64,000 nucleotides of DNA from Streptomyces seoulensis (GCF_004328625.1 NZ_CP032229.1:5642001-5706000); one strand, 5' to 3'. Shown: positions 16,315-26,807, counted from the stretch's first letter. Numbers and translations: made by a program. Notes: generated by a model not told the origin, from the letters alone.

Positions 16315-16761
16315 CCGCCCCCGCCGACCTGGAGGCGCGGCTTGCCGGGATGAGCCCGGCTGAGCTGGAGCTGCTGGAGCAGGAGCTGTCCGAGCGGCTG
16401 TGGACGAAGCGCTGGGGGAAGCGGAAGCCGTATTCCTGGCAAGTCCACCCGGCTCACGTGGAGACGCTCGGCTGGTGGCTCCAGCTCGGCGGGCGCGGCA
16501 CCGGCAAGACCGACGGGTGCGCGAGATTCATGGTGGAACACGTCAACGGCCCCGCGTGCGACCCGCGTCTGCGCGGGGGGCCACCGCATGGCCATCATCG
16601 CTCCGACGCAGGGCGATGCGGTGGAGGCGTGTGTCAACGGCCCCTCGAGGCTGCGGGCCCATGACCCGCGCGTCGTCCTGCGCACCACCGCGGGCGGCAC
16701 GTTCGCGCGGTGGCCCAGCGGCGCCGAAGCCAAGCTGTTCGGCGCCCACACCCCGGACGAC
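16311..16761 (+). pseudogene. Phage terminase large subunit, frameshifted and truncated
   Basis: The GTG at 16311 begins MTAPADLEARLAGMSPAE. The Walker A-like motif is LGGRGTGKTDGCARFM, followed by VEHVNGPACDPRLRGG. Within a run of six G (16575-16580) the frame shifts by one base. The continuation in the next frame reads MAIIAPTQGDAVEACVNGPS and AEAKLFGAHTPDDV. Removing one G restores a single frame. The gene then stops dead at a CRISPR repeat (16762), before the Walker B, adenylate and nuclease parts, so about two thirds of TerL are missing. It cannot be a working packaging motor. Confidence 0.75.
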
Positions 16762-16790
16762 GTCCTCCCCGCAGGTGCGGGGATGGCCCC
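16762..16790. CRISPR. Solitary type I-E-like CRISPR repeat at the TerL break
   Basis: The 29-nt unit starts GTCCTCCCCGCAGGTGCGGG and ends GATGGCCCC. Its first 21 nt are identical to repeat 2 at 14804; only the last 8 nt differ (GTGTTCCG there). Repeats ending GGGGATGGNCCC are common in actinobacterial type I-E arrays. No other repeat is found 61 bp to either side. The minus-strand translation of this unit (HPRTCGED) is the spurious peptide often annotated over such arrays. Confidence 0.72.
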
Positions 16791-16888
16791 AGCCCGTCAG
16801 CATCTGGGCAGCGCAACCTCGTGATCGCTGCCCGATGGTGCCCGGCCGTGCGCGGCTTTCCAGCCCCCGGCCACGAGGTCCGTGCGAA

Positions 16889-16925
16889 GAAGGCTCGGGA
16901 CGGAGGCTGTCCGTCCCGAGCCTTC
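16889..16925. terminator. 16-bp stem bidirectional terminator (gnd)
   Basis: GAAGGCTCGGGACGGA (16889-16904) pairs perfectly with 16910-16925 around the 5-nt loop GGCTG. It lies 57 nt beyond the minus-strand stop of gnd at 16982 and should end its transcript. It can also block readthrough from the scrambled island on the plus strand. Confidence 0.85.
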
Positions 16926-16981
16926 GTGCCGTTCGGCGAGAGGACCCCGTGAGGGCCCGCTTCGGGGTGGTCTCGTGGCTG

Positions 16982-18421
16982 TCAGGCGCTGGTTTCGGTG
17001 CGGTCGCCGCCCCAGAGGGTGTGGAAGGTGCCGTCGCGGTCGGTGCGGTGGTAGGTGTGGGCGCCGAAGTAGTCGCGCTGGCCCTGGGTGAGGGCGGCGG
17101 GGAGGCGGGGGGCGCGCAGGGAGTCGTAGTAGGCGAGGGTGGCGGCGAAGGCGGGGGTGGGGACGCCCTGGGTGACGGCGGTGGCGATGACGCTGCGCCA
17201 GTCGTCCTGGGCGGCGGCGATCTCGTCGGCGAAGCCCTGGTCGGCCAGGAGGCTGGGGAGGTCGGGCTGGGCCTCGTAGGCCTGGGTGATGCGGTCGAGG
17301 AAGGCGGCGCGGATGATGCAGCCGCCGCGCCAGATCGAGGCGACCTTCCCGAGGTCGATGTCCCAGTCGTACTCCTCGCTGCCCGCGGCGATCTGGTGGA
17401 AGCCCTGGGTGTAGGAGACGATCTTCGAGGCGTACAGCGCCTGCTCCACCTTGTCCGCGAATGCCGCCGCCTCCTCCTTGCCGAGGGTGCGCGGGGAGGG
17501 GCCGGCGAGGTGCCGGGATGCCTCACGCAGCCCCGCGTGGCCGGAGACGGAGCGGGCGAAGACGGCCTCGGCGATGGCGGAGACCGGCACACCGAGGTCG
17601 AGCGCGATCTGCACCGTCCAGCGCCCGGTGCCCTTCTGCTCGGCCTGGTCGACCACCACGTCCACGAACGGCTCGCCGGTCTCCGCGTCCACGTGGGACA
17701 GCACCTCGGCGGTGATCTCGATCAGGTAGGAGTCCAGCCGCCCCCGGTTCCAGGTACGGAAGATGTCCGCGATCTCGGCCGGCGAGTACCCGGCGACATC
17801 ACGCAGCAACTGGTACGCCTCGCCGATGAGTTGCATGTCGGCGTACTCGATGCCGTTGTGCACCATCTTGACGAAGTGCCCGGCGCCGTCGGGACCCACG
17901 TGGGTCACGCAGGGCGCTCCGTCGTCCGCCTTCGCGGAGATCTTCTCCAGCATGGGACCCAGCGAGTCGTACGACTCCACGGAGCCGCCCGGCATGATGC
18001 TCGGCCCGTGCAGCGCGCCCTCCTCGCCGCCGGAGATGCCGGTGCCGACGAAGTGGATGCCCTGCTCGCGCAGCTCCCGCTCCCGGCGCCGGGTGTCGGC
18101 GAAGTGCGCGTTGCCTCCGTCGATGATCATGTCGCCGGGCTCCAGCAGCGGCGCGAACTCCTCGATCACCGCGTCCGTCGGCTCACCCGCCTTCACCATG
18201 ATCACCAGCCGGCGCGGGCGCTCCAGCGCCTCCACGAACTCCTTGGCGGTCTCGGCCGGGACGAACTCGCCCTCGCCCCCGAACTCCTCGACCAGCTCGC
18301 GCGTCTTCGACGCGGTGCGGTTGTGGACGGCGACCGTATAGCCGTTGCGCGCGAAGTTGCGGGCGAGGTTGCGGCCCATGACCGCCAGGCCCGTGACGCC
18401 GATCTGCGCGTGTGTGCTCAT
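16982..18421 (-). CDS. gnd: 6-phosphogluconate dehydrogenase, decarboxylating
   Basis: 479 aa, full length. It converts 6-phosphogluconate to ribulose-5-phosphate with NADPH in the pentose phosphate pathway. The Rossmann motif is GVTGLAVMGRNLARN, with NRT two strands later. VIMVKAGEP, DGGNAHFADT, GISGGEEGALHGPSIMPGGS and the catalytic HFVKMVHNGIEYADMQLI (Lys and Asn) are all present. The C-terminal helical domain ends in RDYFGAHTYHRTDRDG. It is the long dimeric form. Strong terminator downstream. The equivalent in S. coelicolor neighbours rpfD, which I recall as SCO0975. Confidence 0.97.
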   Translation of the reverse strand: MSTHAQIGVTGLAVMGRNLARNFARNGYTVAVHNRTASKTRELVEEFGGEGEFVPAETAKEFVEALERPRRLVIMVKAGEPTDAVIEEFAPLLEPGDMIIDGGNAHFADTRRRERELREQGIHFVGTGISGGEEGALHGPSIMPGGSVESYDSLGPMLEKISAKADDGAPCVTHVGPDGAGHFVKMVHNGIEYADMQLIGEAYQLLRDVAGYSPAEIADIFRTWNRGRLDSYLIEITAEVLSHVDAETGEPFVDVVVDQAEQKGTGRWTVQIALDLGVPVSAIAEAVFARSVSGHAGLREASRHLAGPSPRTLGKEEAAAFADKVEQALYASKIVSYTQGFHQIAAGSEEYDWDIDLGKVASIWRGGCIIRAAFLDRITQAYEAQPDLPSLLADQGFADEIAAAQDDWRSVIATAVTQGVPTPAFAATLAYYDSLRAPRLPAALTQGQRDYFGAHTYHRTDRDGTFHTLWGGDRTETSA

Positions 18422-18612
18422 ACCGCCTGCTCCCTAGCTGCGTCGTTGCTGCGGCTCCGTCGGTGGGGGCCCTGCGGCCCATCCTGTCGCGCCGCCCCGG
18501 CGAGCGCACATCCGGCTCGCCAGGCATAGGTACGGACGCGGTACCCGTCCCGGCTCACTTCACGGGGCTCCGGAAAGCCCCGACCTCAACCGACGCCCGT
18601 CTCCGGCCACTT

Positions 18613-18653
18613 GAAACCGGGACAGGCCGGTTTCCGCTCTTGTCCTGGCCTGT
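18613..18653 (+). promoter_or_regulatory. Two mutually exclusive hairpins in the rpfD leader
   Basis: GAAACCGG (18613-18620) pairs with CCGGTTTC (18627-18634) around GACAGG. The loop and 3' arm of this stem (ACAGGCC, 18622-18628) can instead pair with GGCCTGT (18647-18653). The two folds exclude each other. They lie 50-90 nt before the muralytic gene start. rpf genes in Streptomyces can carry long regulated leaders, one with a c-di-AMP riboswitch (rpfA). I do not recognise that aptamer here. Confidence 0.4.
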
Positions 18654-18681
18654 TACCGGCGCTTACTTTTGCCCCTCCTGA

Positions 18682-19899
<1,218 letters not shown>

Positions 19900-19902
19900 C
19901 GG

Positions 19903-20904
19903 TCAGGCGCACAGCGGGACGTCGGGCAACGGGCGGGGATCGGCGGGGGTGTCCCCGTCGTCCCCCTCCACTGCGGGCTCGGCGTCCACCGAGGTGAGCG
20001 CCGGCGCGGACGGGTCCACCGGCCACCGCGCGCCCGGCACGCGCACGGTGTCCGAGGGGGACGCCTCCCGCGCGGGGCCGCCCAGCCGCTCCGTCGTCAG
20101 CAGGATCAGCCCGCCGCCCGTCACCACCGCGCAGCCCAGCGCCAGCACCGTGCCCGTGGTGCCGTGCCGGAAGGTCTCGCCGAACAGGACGATGCCGACG
20201 ACGGCGGCCAGCACCGGGTTGACCACGGTCAGCGTGGCCAGGGGCGCGGCGAGCCCGCCGTCCCGGTAGGCCGACTGGGACAGGAACACCCCGGCCGCCG
20301 AGAGCACGGCGATCACCCCGAGGGACGGCAGCCCCGCGAGACCGGCCCCCGCGCTCCAGTCGACCGCGACCGTCTTGGTGAACACCGACGACATGCCGAA
20401 CGCGGCGCCCGCACCGGTCGCCAGCAGCACGCTGCGCACCGCCGGGTGCCGGTGCGCGGCCCGCGCCGCCACCATCAGCGCGACGATCCCGCCGCCCGTC
20501 ACCAGCGCCAGCGCCGTCCGCTGCGCCGGGCCGAGCGAACCCGCGCCGGAGGCCCCGACCAGCGAGAGCAGGCCGGCGAGACCGGCCGTCGCCATCACCG
20601 CGCCGCGCCAGGCGGTCGCCCCGGCCCTCCGGCCGACGAACAGCGCCGCGAGCGGCAGCGCGAAGACGATGGTCAGCGCGCCCAGCGGCTGGACCAGGCT
20701 CAGCGGGCCGAAGGCCAGCGCCACGACGTGCAGCACCCCGCCGAGGCCGTTCAGCCCCAGCGCCGCCCACCACCCCGGCCTGCGCAGCGGCGCGAACCTC
20801 TCACCGGAGCAGGAGTCCGCGACGCGCTCCTGCACGACGGCACCGCCCGCGTACGCGACGGCGGAGACGAAGGACAGCAGCACGGACAACGCGAGGGCGC
20901 TCAT
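19903..20904 (-). CDS. DMT superfamily (EamA-like) transporter
   Basis: 333 aa from ATG 20904, with GGGGAG 6-7 nt upstream; the longer frame begins 29 codons earlier without such a site. About ten hydrophobic segments are seen, beginning LSVLLSFVSAVAYAGGAVVQ. Two EamA-like halves are recognisable: VALAFGPLSLVQPLGALTIV, with GLVVNPVLAAVVG-type LTVVNPVLAAVVGIVLFGE in the second. The C-terminal 55 residues are soluble. These are drug/metabolite exporters of unknown substrate. Confidence 0.85.
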   Translation of the reverse strand: MSALALSVLLSFVSAVAYAGGAVVQERVADSCSGERFAPLRRPGWWAALGLNGLGGVLHVVALAFGPLSLVQPLGALTIVFALPLAALFVGRRAGATAWRGAVMATAGLAGLLSLVGASGAGSLGPAQRTALALVTGGGIVALMVAARAAHRHPAVRSVLLATGAGAAFGMSSVFTKTVAVDWSAGAGLAGLPSLGVIAVLSAAGVFLSQSAYRDGGLAAPLATLTVVNPVLAAVVGIVLFGETFRHGTTGTVLALGCAVVTGGGLILLTTERLGGPAREASPSDTVRVPGARWPVDPSAPALTSVDAEPAVEGDDGDTPADPRPLPDVPLCA

Positions 20905-21110
20905 CTGCGGCTCCCCGAGTCGTGTCCCAGCAGCAGGCGGGCCCCGCTCGGGGCACGGTCGGCTTCCATGCCGGACACTCTGCCCGCTCACGCCCGATTA
21001 GTCGTCGTCCCTGAGCACGCGATGCGTCCTACTGCCGATGGAGTACGAGGGCGCGCCGCTCATCCCCAAGGCGGGTGACCGCGCGCCCGACCCCTGGGGG
21101 ACTGGTAGAA

Positions 21111-21857
21111 GTGCTGACCGTGGAACTCGATCCCGGCCTCACCGCGTTGCGCCCGCTCGGCGGCTTCTTCGTCCTGCGCACCGGCGCCCCGGCAGACCCG
21201 GGCGCACCCCCTCTCGACCGCACATACGCGGGCCGCCTGACGGACGTTCAGACCGACGCCCTCGCCGACCGGATCGCCGTCGTCGCCGACCGGCTGCGGG
21301 TACGGGAGCCCCGGGTCTGCGCCTCCCTGGCCCAGCAGGGCGTGGCCGCCCGGCTCTGGTCGGCCGCGCTCGCCTGCGCCGTGCTGTACGGCCGGGTGCC
21401 CGACCTCGACCCGCGTCTGCTGCGCTGGGACGCCGCCGCCACCGCCCCCGACGACCTCTGGCTGACCGAGGTCCGCCCGCTGCCCGGTGACCCCGGCACC
21501 CTCGCCGACACCGTGCTGCACGCCCACCTCGAACCCCTGGGGGAGGCCCTGACCCGCCGGTACGGGGTCGCCCCCGGACTGCTGTGGGGCAACGCCGCCT
21601 CCGCCCTCGCCGGAGCGGCCCGGCAACTGGACCAGTGGGCCCGCCTCAACTCCCGCACGGACGTGGCCGAGAGAGCGGCCGGTCTCACCAACTACCTCTT
21701 CGCACATCCCTTGTTGCGCGACGCCGGAGTCCGCTCGGGCGCGAGGTTCCGCCGCCGGAGCTGCTGCCTCTACTACCGGGTCCCCGGTGGAGGCGTCTGC
21801 GGGGACTGCTGCTTCAGCCGTCCGCCGGGCTCTTCCCCGCGCGCTGCTTCTGGGTGA
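21111..21857 (+). CDS. FhuF-like [2Fe-2S] ferric reductase family protein
   Basis: 248 aa from GTG 21111; GTG 21075 is an alternative. The C-terminus has the FhuF cluster motif: RRSCCLYYRVPGGGVCGDCC, i.e. C-C-x10-C-x2-C, which binds a [2Fe-2S] centre. The N-terminal two thirds are helical (VCASLAQQGVAARLWSAALA, WGNAASALAGAARQLDQWAR), as in FhuF/siderophore-iron reductases. Such proteins reduce ferric iron from siderophores in the cytoplasm. No siderophore transporter sits beside it, and it overlaps nothing. The next gene, glgA, starts 40 nt later. Confidence 0.82.
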   Translation: MLTVELDPGLTALRPLGGFFVLRTGAPADPGAPPLDRTYAGRLTDVQTDALADRIAVVADRLRVREPRVCASLAQQGVAARLWSAALACAVLYGRVPDLDPRLLRWDAAATAPDDLWLTEVRPLPGDPGTLADTVLHAHLEPLGEALTRRYGVAPGLLWGNAASALAGAARQLDQWARLNSRTDVAERAAGLTNYLFAHPLLRDAGVRSGARFRRRSCCLYYRVPGGGVCGDCCFSRPPGSSPRAASG

Positions 21858-21897
21858 CCATGAAGGGAACTGCCGCCACAACGCGAGGGGTTACCGG

Positions 21898-23049
21898 GTG
21901 CGAGTGGGACTGCTGACGCGTGAGTACCCCCCGGACGTCTACGGCGGTGCGGGCGTCCATGTGGAGTTCCTGGCCCGCGAGCTGGCCGGACTCGTGGACC
22001 TGGAGGTGCACTGCTGGGGCGAGGGCCGGGGCGTCGGCGTCGTACGGCACCGCCCGTGGCCCGTGCTCGACGGCTCCAACGACGCCCTGCGCACCTTCTC
22101 CGTGGACCTCTCCATGGCCGCCGCCCTCCAGGGCAGCGACCTCGTCCACTCCCACACCTGGTACGCGGGCCTCGCCGGCCACCTCGCCAAGCTGCTGTAC
22201 GGCATCCCGCACGTGACGACCGCGCACTCGCTGGAGCCGCTGCGCCCCTGGAAGGCCGAGCAACTGGGCGGCGGCTACGCCCTGTCGAGCTGGGCAGAGC
22301 GCACCGCGATCGAGTCGGCGGACGGCGTGATCGCCGTGTCCGGTGCCATGCGGGACGACATCCTCGCCTGCTACCCCGCGCTGGACGCGGACCGGGTGCA
22401 CGTCGTGCACAACGGCATCGACACCGCCCTGTACCGCCCCGACCCCGGCACCGACGCCCTGCGCCGGCACGGCATCGACCCGGAGCGCCCGTACGTGCTG
22501 TTCGTCGGCCGCATCACCCGGCAGAAGGGCGTCCCTCAACTGCTGCGTGCCGTAAGGGAGATCGACCCCGGCACCCAGGTGGTGCTCTGTGCCGGCGCCC
22601 CCGACACCCCGGAGATCGACCGGGAGTTCCGGGACCGCTTCCAGGAACTCGGTGCCGTCCGGTCCGGGGTGTTCTGGATTCCGCAGATGCTCCCGCGCGC
22701 CGAGGTCGTCCAACTCCTCACCCACGCGGCCGTGTTCGTATGCCCATCGGTCTACGAGCCGCTCGGCATCGTCAACCTGGAGGCCATGGCGTGCGGCACC
22801 CCGGTCGTCGCCTCCCGGGTCGGCGGCATCCCGGAGGTGGTCGACGACGGCCGCACCGGGCTCCTCGTCGACACCGACGGCGACTTCGAGGGGAACCTCG
22901 CCCGCGCCCTGGACTCCGTGCTCGCCGACCCGGCGGCCGCGCGGCGCATGGGGGAGGCCGGACGGGCCCGCGCGGTGGGGGAGTTCGGCTGGGACGCGGT
23001 GGCCCGGCGCACGGCCGGACTGTACGAGGAGATCCGCAAGCAGGCTTAG
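21898..23049 (+). CDS. glgA: GT4 glycogen synthase/maltose-1-phosphate synthase
   Basis: 383 aa from the GTG at 21898 (GAGGGG 7 nt upstream). The start MRVGLLTREYPPDVYGGAG is standard for the actinobacterial GlgA. It is a GT-B fold with HSHTWYAGLAGHLAKLLYG, DGVIAVSGAMRDDI, VVHNGIDTALY, FVGRITRQKG, and the E-x7-E sugar-nucleotide motif in YEPLGIVNLEAMACG. The short actinobacterial form is known to act as an ADP-glucose-dependent maltose-1-phosphate synthase (GlgM) feeding GlgE. It is 51 nt before glgC and probably cotranscribed. Confidence 0.92.
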   Translation: MRVGLLTREYPPDVYGGAGVHVEFLARELAGLVDLEVHCWGEGRGVGVVRHRPWPVLDGSNDALRTFSVDLSMAAALQGSDLVHSHTWYAGLAGHLAKLLYGIPHVTTAHSLEPLRPWKAEQLGGGYALSSWAERTAIESADGVIAVSGAMRDDILACYPALDADRVHVVHNGIDTALYRPDPGTDALRRHGIDPERPYVLFVGRITRQKGVPQLLRAVREIDPGTQVVLCAGAPDTPEIDREFRDRFQELGAVRSGVFWIPQMLPRAEVVQLLTHAAVFVCPSVYEPLGIVNLEAMACGTPVVASRVGGIPEVVDDGRTGLLVDTDGDFEGNLARALDSVLADPAAARRMGEAGRARAVGEFGWDAVARRTAGLYEEIRKQA

Positions 23050-23100
23050 CCGCCGCCCGCCAGGGCATCAGTGTGATCAACCAAGGGGAGGGGAGGCGCC

Positions 23101-24321
23101 ATGCGCCGAGGAGGTCCTTCGGTTCTCGGGATCGTGCTGGCCGGCGGTGAGGGCAAGCGGCTGATGCCGCTCACCACGGACCGGGCCAAACCCGCGGTCA
23201 CCTTCGGCGGCACCTACCGGCTGGTCGACTTCGTGCTGTCGAACCTGGTCAACGCCGACGTGCTGCGGATTTGCGTGCTCACCCAGTACAAGTCGCACTC
23301 GCTGGACCGGCACGTCACCACCACCTGGCGGATGTCCAGCCTGCTGGGCAACTACGTCACCCCGGTCCCCGCCCAGCAGCGCCTCGGCCCGCGCTGGTAC
23401 CTCGGCAGCGCGGACGCCATCCTCCAGTCGCTCAACCTGGTCCACGACGAACAGCCCGAGTACGTCGCGGTGTTCGGCGCCGACCACGTGTACCGCATGG
23501 ACCCCCGGCAGATGCTCCGCCAGCACATCGAGGGGGGCGCGGGCGTCACCGTCGCCGGTATCCGGGTGCCGCGCACGGAGTCCTCCTCGTTCGGCGTGAT
23601 CACACCGGGCTCGGACGGCCGCATGGTGCAGCGCTTCCTGGAGAAGCCCGCCGACCCGCCCGGCCTGCCCGACGACCCGAACAGCGTCTTCGCCTCCATG
23701 GGCAACTACATCTTCACCACCAAGGTCCTCATCGAGGCCCTCCAGCGCGACGCCGAGGACGAGCAGTCCGTGCACGACATGGGCGGCTCGATCCTCCCCC
23801 AGCTCACCGGCCGCGGCGAGGCCCAGCTCTACGACTTCCACGACAACCACGTCCCCGGCGAGACCACCCGCGACCAGGGCTACTGGCGGGACGTCGGCAC
23901 CATCGACGCGTACTACGAGTCCCACATGGACCTCATCGCCGAGCGGCCCGCGTTCAACCTGTACAACACCCAGTGGCCCATCTACACCCACTCCAACCAG
24001 CTCTCGCCGGCCCGGTTCAGTGCGGGCGGCATCGCCAGTGAGTCGATCATCAGCGCCGGCTGCCTGATCCGCGGCCAGGTCAGCCGCTCGGTGCTCTCGC
24101 CCGGCGTGCGGGTCGACCCCGGCGCGGTCGTCCAGGGCTCGGTGCTGCACGACAACGTGCGCGTCGGCCGGGGCGCGGTGGTGCGGGGCGCGGTGCTGGA
24201 CAAGAACGTGGAGGTCCCGCCCGGCGCGACCATCGGGGTCAACCCCGACCGCGACGCCGAGCTGTACACCGTCTCCCAGGGCGGGGTGATCGCCCTGGGC
24301 AAGGGCCAGCTCGTCACCTGA
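23101..24321 (+). CDS. glgC: Glucose-1-phosphate adenylyltransferase
   Basis: 406 aa. It makes ADP-glucose from glucose-1-phosphate and ATP, the first step of glycogen and alpha-glucan synthesis. Motifs include [13 protein letters not shown] with [63 protein letters not shown] and the C-terminal beta-helix hexapeptides ([16 protein letters not shown]). GGGGAGG gives a strong ribosome site 6-7 nt before ATG. It pairs with glgA upstream. Confidence 0.96.
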   Translation: MRRGGPSVLGIVLAGGEGKRLMPLTTDRAKPAVTFGGTYRLVDFVLSNLVNADVLRICVLTQYKSHSLDRHVTTTWRMSSLLGNYVTPVPAQQRLGPRWYLGSADAILQSLNLVHDEQPEYVAVFGADHVYRMDPRQMLRQHIEGGAGVTVAGIRVPRTESSSFGVITPGSDGRMVQRFLEKPADPPGLPDDPNSVFASMGNYIFTTKVLIEALQRDAEDEQSVHDMGGSILPQLTGRGEAQLYDFHDNHVPGETTRDQGYWRDVGTIDAYYESHMDLIAERPAFNLYNTQWPIYTHSNQLSPARFSAGGIASESIISAGCLIRGQVSRSVLSPGVRVDPGAVVQGSVLHDNVRVGRGAVVRGAVLDKNVEVPPGATIGVNPDRDAELYTVSQGGVIALGKGQLVT

Positions 24322-24345
24322 CCCGCCGCCACGGACCGGCGGGTC
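24320..24345 (+). terminator. Terminator of the glgAC unit
   Basis: GACCCGCCG (24320-24328) pairs with CGGCGGGTC (24337-24345) over an 8-nt loop. The left arm overlaps the glgC stop. Perfect 9-bp stem. Confidence 0.65.
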
Positions 24346-24445
24346 CCGCGACGCGCCGCCCACGAACCGTCCCGGATGTCCGAGTTCACGCCGTTCGCCC
24401 CGCACGATGCAGGCAACGACGTCGAACCAGCGGAGGTCATCCGAC

Positions 24446-26764
24446 ATGAGAGGGACCCGGCGCACCCGGCTGTGCCTGGCCGGGGTGATGGCAGCGTCCG
24501 CGCTGGCCGCCACCCCGGCCCGCGCCGCCGCACCGTCCGACGGCCACCTCGCCGATCTGGTCAACCCGTTCATCGGGACCCAGAACGAGGGCAACACCTT
24601 CCCCGGCGCCGCCGTGCCGTTCGGCATGGTGCAGCTCTCCCCGGACACCGGGCACAGAACGGGCTACGACCACACCCAGGACCACATCCGCGGCTTCTCC
24701 CTGGTCCATGTCTCCGGCGTCGGCTGCCGCCTCGGCGGTGACCTGCCCGTGCTGCCCACCACCGGCGAGGTCACCGCCACCGACAACGCCCGCTACGCCG
24801 CCGCCTTCTCCCACGACGACGAGCAGGCGAGCCCCGGCTACTACCGCGTCGGCCTCGGCACCGGCATCGAGGCCGAGCTGACCGCCACCGCCCGCACCGG
24901 GGTGCAGCGCTACACCTTCCCGGCCACGAAGCAGGCCAACGTCCTGCTCAACGCCGCCCAGTCGCTGCACAAGCCGGGCGGCGCCGAGGTCGAGATCCTC
25001 GACGACCGCACCGTCCGCACGAAGATCTCCGGACACGGCTTCTGCCGGGACACCGGCCCGTACACCGTGTACACCGTCACCCGGTTCAGCCGCCCCTTCA
25101 CCGCGTACGGCGCCTGGGACTCCGGCGCGGTCACCGCCGGGGCGCGGAGCGGGACGGGCGGGGCGTACGTCCGGTTCGACACCACTGAGGACCGTACGGT
25201 CGAGGCGACCACCGCGCTGTCGTACGTCGACGCGCGCGGCGCCGCAGCCAACCTGCGCGCCGAGGGCGGGACTTCCTTCGACACCGTGCGCCGGCGGGCC
25301 CGCGAGGCGTGGGAGAGGCGGCTTGCCACCGTGCGGGCCCACGGCGGGGACCCGGCGCTGCGCCGGACCTTCTACTCCTCGCTGTACCGCTCGTTCCTCG
25401 CGCCCAACATCGGCAGCGACGCGGACGGCCGCTACCTGGGCTGGGACCAGAAACCGCACCACGCGCGGGGCTTCACCTACTACCAGAACTGGTCCCTGTG
25501 GGACACCTACCGCACCCAGGCCCAGCTCCTCGCCCTGCTCGCCCCGCGCGAGGCCCGCGACATGGCGCGCTCGGTGGTCCGGATCGACGAGGACGGCGGC
25601 TGGCTGCCCAAGTGGGGATACGGGCCCGTCGAGACCAACATCATGACCGGCGACCCGGTGACCCCCTTCCTCACCACCGCCTTCCACCTCGGCCTGCTGA
25701 AGGGCTTCGAGGACCGGGCCTACCGGGCGCTGAGGAAGAACGCCGACGGCGTACCGCCCGCCGCCAACCCGGGCGTCGGGCGGGAATCCAACGCCGAGTA
25801 CCTGGCCCACGGCTTCGCGCCCTACGTCAAGGGCCGCCCGTACGCCAAGAACGGTGACTCCGACTACCACTTCGGCGGCTCCGTCACCCTGGAGTACGCC
25901 CTCGCCGACGCCATGCTCGCCCAGATGGCCCGCGCCCTCGGCCACCCGGACGACGCCGCCCGCTACGCGGCCCGCTCCCGGAACTACCGCAACGTCTTCG
26001 ACCCCACGACCGGCTTCTTCCGCGCCCGCGACGCCTCCGGCGCCTTCACCGGACCGGCCGACCCGGCCCGGAGCGTGGGCTTCCACGAGGGCACCTCCTG
26101 GCAGTACCAGTGGCTGGTCCCCCAGGACCTCCCCGGCGTGATCGGCCTGATCGGCGGCAAGGAGGCGGCCGAACGGCGCCTGGACTCCTTCTTCGCCTAC
26201 GACCGCCTCCTCGCCGACCCCGAGGCCACCGCCCGCCAGGTATGGGTGCACGGCGACGCGTACGACTACTACGACGCCGACAAGTACAACCCGCAGAACG
26301 AGCCCGACCTGATCGCGCCCTACACCTACCTCTCCACCGGCCAGCCCTGGAAGACCACCGACGTGGTGCACGCCGCGCTGACCCTGTTCACCGACACCCC
26401 GACCGGTATGACCGGCAACGACGACCTGGGCACCATGTCCGCCTGGAACGTGCTGTCGTCCATCGGCGTCTTCCCGGTCCAGCCCGGCTACGACACCTGG
26501 GGCCTGTCCACCCCGGTGTTCGACCGGGTCGACCTCACCCTGGACCGCCGCTACTGGCCCGCCGGCGCCCTCACCGTCACCGCCCCCGGCACCTCCGCCG
26601 CCGACCGCTACATCCAGGGCGTCCGCACCGACCGCACCGCGCACGACCGCACCTACCTGACCACCCGCGCCCTGCGCTCCCTGCGGACGCTGGCGTTCAC
26701 GGTCGGCCCGCGCCCGTCCGAGTGGGGCACCGGACCCCAGGCGGCACCCCCGGTACTCAAGTGA
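24446..26764 (+). CDS. Secreted GH92 alpha-mannosidase-like glycosidase
   Basis: 772 aa from ATG 24446, with GGAGG 9 nt upstream. The signal peptide is RTRLCLAGVMAASALAATPA. The mature start, DLVNPFIGTQNEGNTFPGAA, is the classic N-terminus of the GH92 family. Later landmarks are GFSLVHVSGVGCRLGGDLPV, YQNWSLWDTYRTQAQL, FHEGTSWQYQWLVPQD and the Ca-binding catalytic segment TGMTGNDDLGTMSAWNVLS followed by IGVFPVQPG. GH92 enzymes are Ca-dependent exo-alpha-mannosidases that cut alpha-1,2-type mannosyl links by inversion. Secreted, so it would feed on N-glycans or yeast mannan. Confidence 0.93.
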   Translation: MRGTRRTRLCLAGVMAASALAATPARAAAPSDGHLADLVNPFIGTQNEGNTFPGAAVPFGMVQLSPDTGHRTGYDHTQDHIRGFSLVHVSGVGCRLGGDLPVLPTTGEVTATDNARYAAAFSHDDEQASPGYYRVGLGTGIEAELTATARTGVQRYTFPATKQANVLLNAAQSLHKPGGAEVEILDDRTVRTKISGHGFCRDTGPYTVYTVTRFSRPFTAYGAWDSGAVTAGARSGTGGAYVRFDTTEDRTVEATTALSYVDARGAAANLRAEGGTSFDTVRRRAREAWERRLATVRAHGGDPALRRTFYSSLYRSFLAPNIGSDADGRYLGWDQKPHHARGFTYYQNWSLWDTYRTQAQLLALLAPREARDMARSVVRIDEDGGWLPKWGYGPVETNIMTGDPVTPFLTTAFHLGLLKGFEDRAYRALRKNADGVPPAANPGVGRESNAEYLAHGFAPYVKGRPYAKNGDSDYHFGGSVTLEYALADAMLAQMARALGHPDDAARYAARSRNYRNVFDPTTGFFRARDASGAFTGPADPARSVGFHEGTSWQYQWLVPQDLPGVIGLIGGKEAAERRLDSFFAYDRLLADPEATARQVWVHGDAYDYYDADKYNPQNEPDLIAPYTYLSTGQPWKTTDVVHAALTLFTDTPTGMTGNDDLGTMSAWNVLSSIGVFPVQPGYDTWGLSTPVFDRVDLTLDRRYWPAGALTVTAPGTSAADRYIQGVRTDRTAHDRTYLTTRALRSLRTLAFTVGPRPSEWGTGPQAAPPVLK

Positions 26765-26779
26765 CCTGAGGGTCTGCCG

Positions 26780-26807
26780 AGTCCCGCCCCCCTCCCGGGG
26801 CGGGACT
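26780..26807 (+). terminator. Terminator of the GH92 gene
   Basis: AGTCCCGCCCC (26780-26790) pairs with GGGGCGGGACT (26797-26807) around a 6-nt loop; TTATCCGTTGTT follows. It is 11 bp and lies 16 nt after the stop. Confidence 0.85.

Noticed and set aside
14000..17000. Prophage or integrative element with att sites
   Set aside because: No direct repeats at the edges, integrase or tRNA target were seen; only the terminase pieces suggest phage origin.
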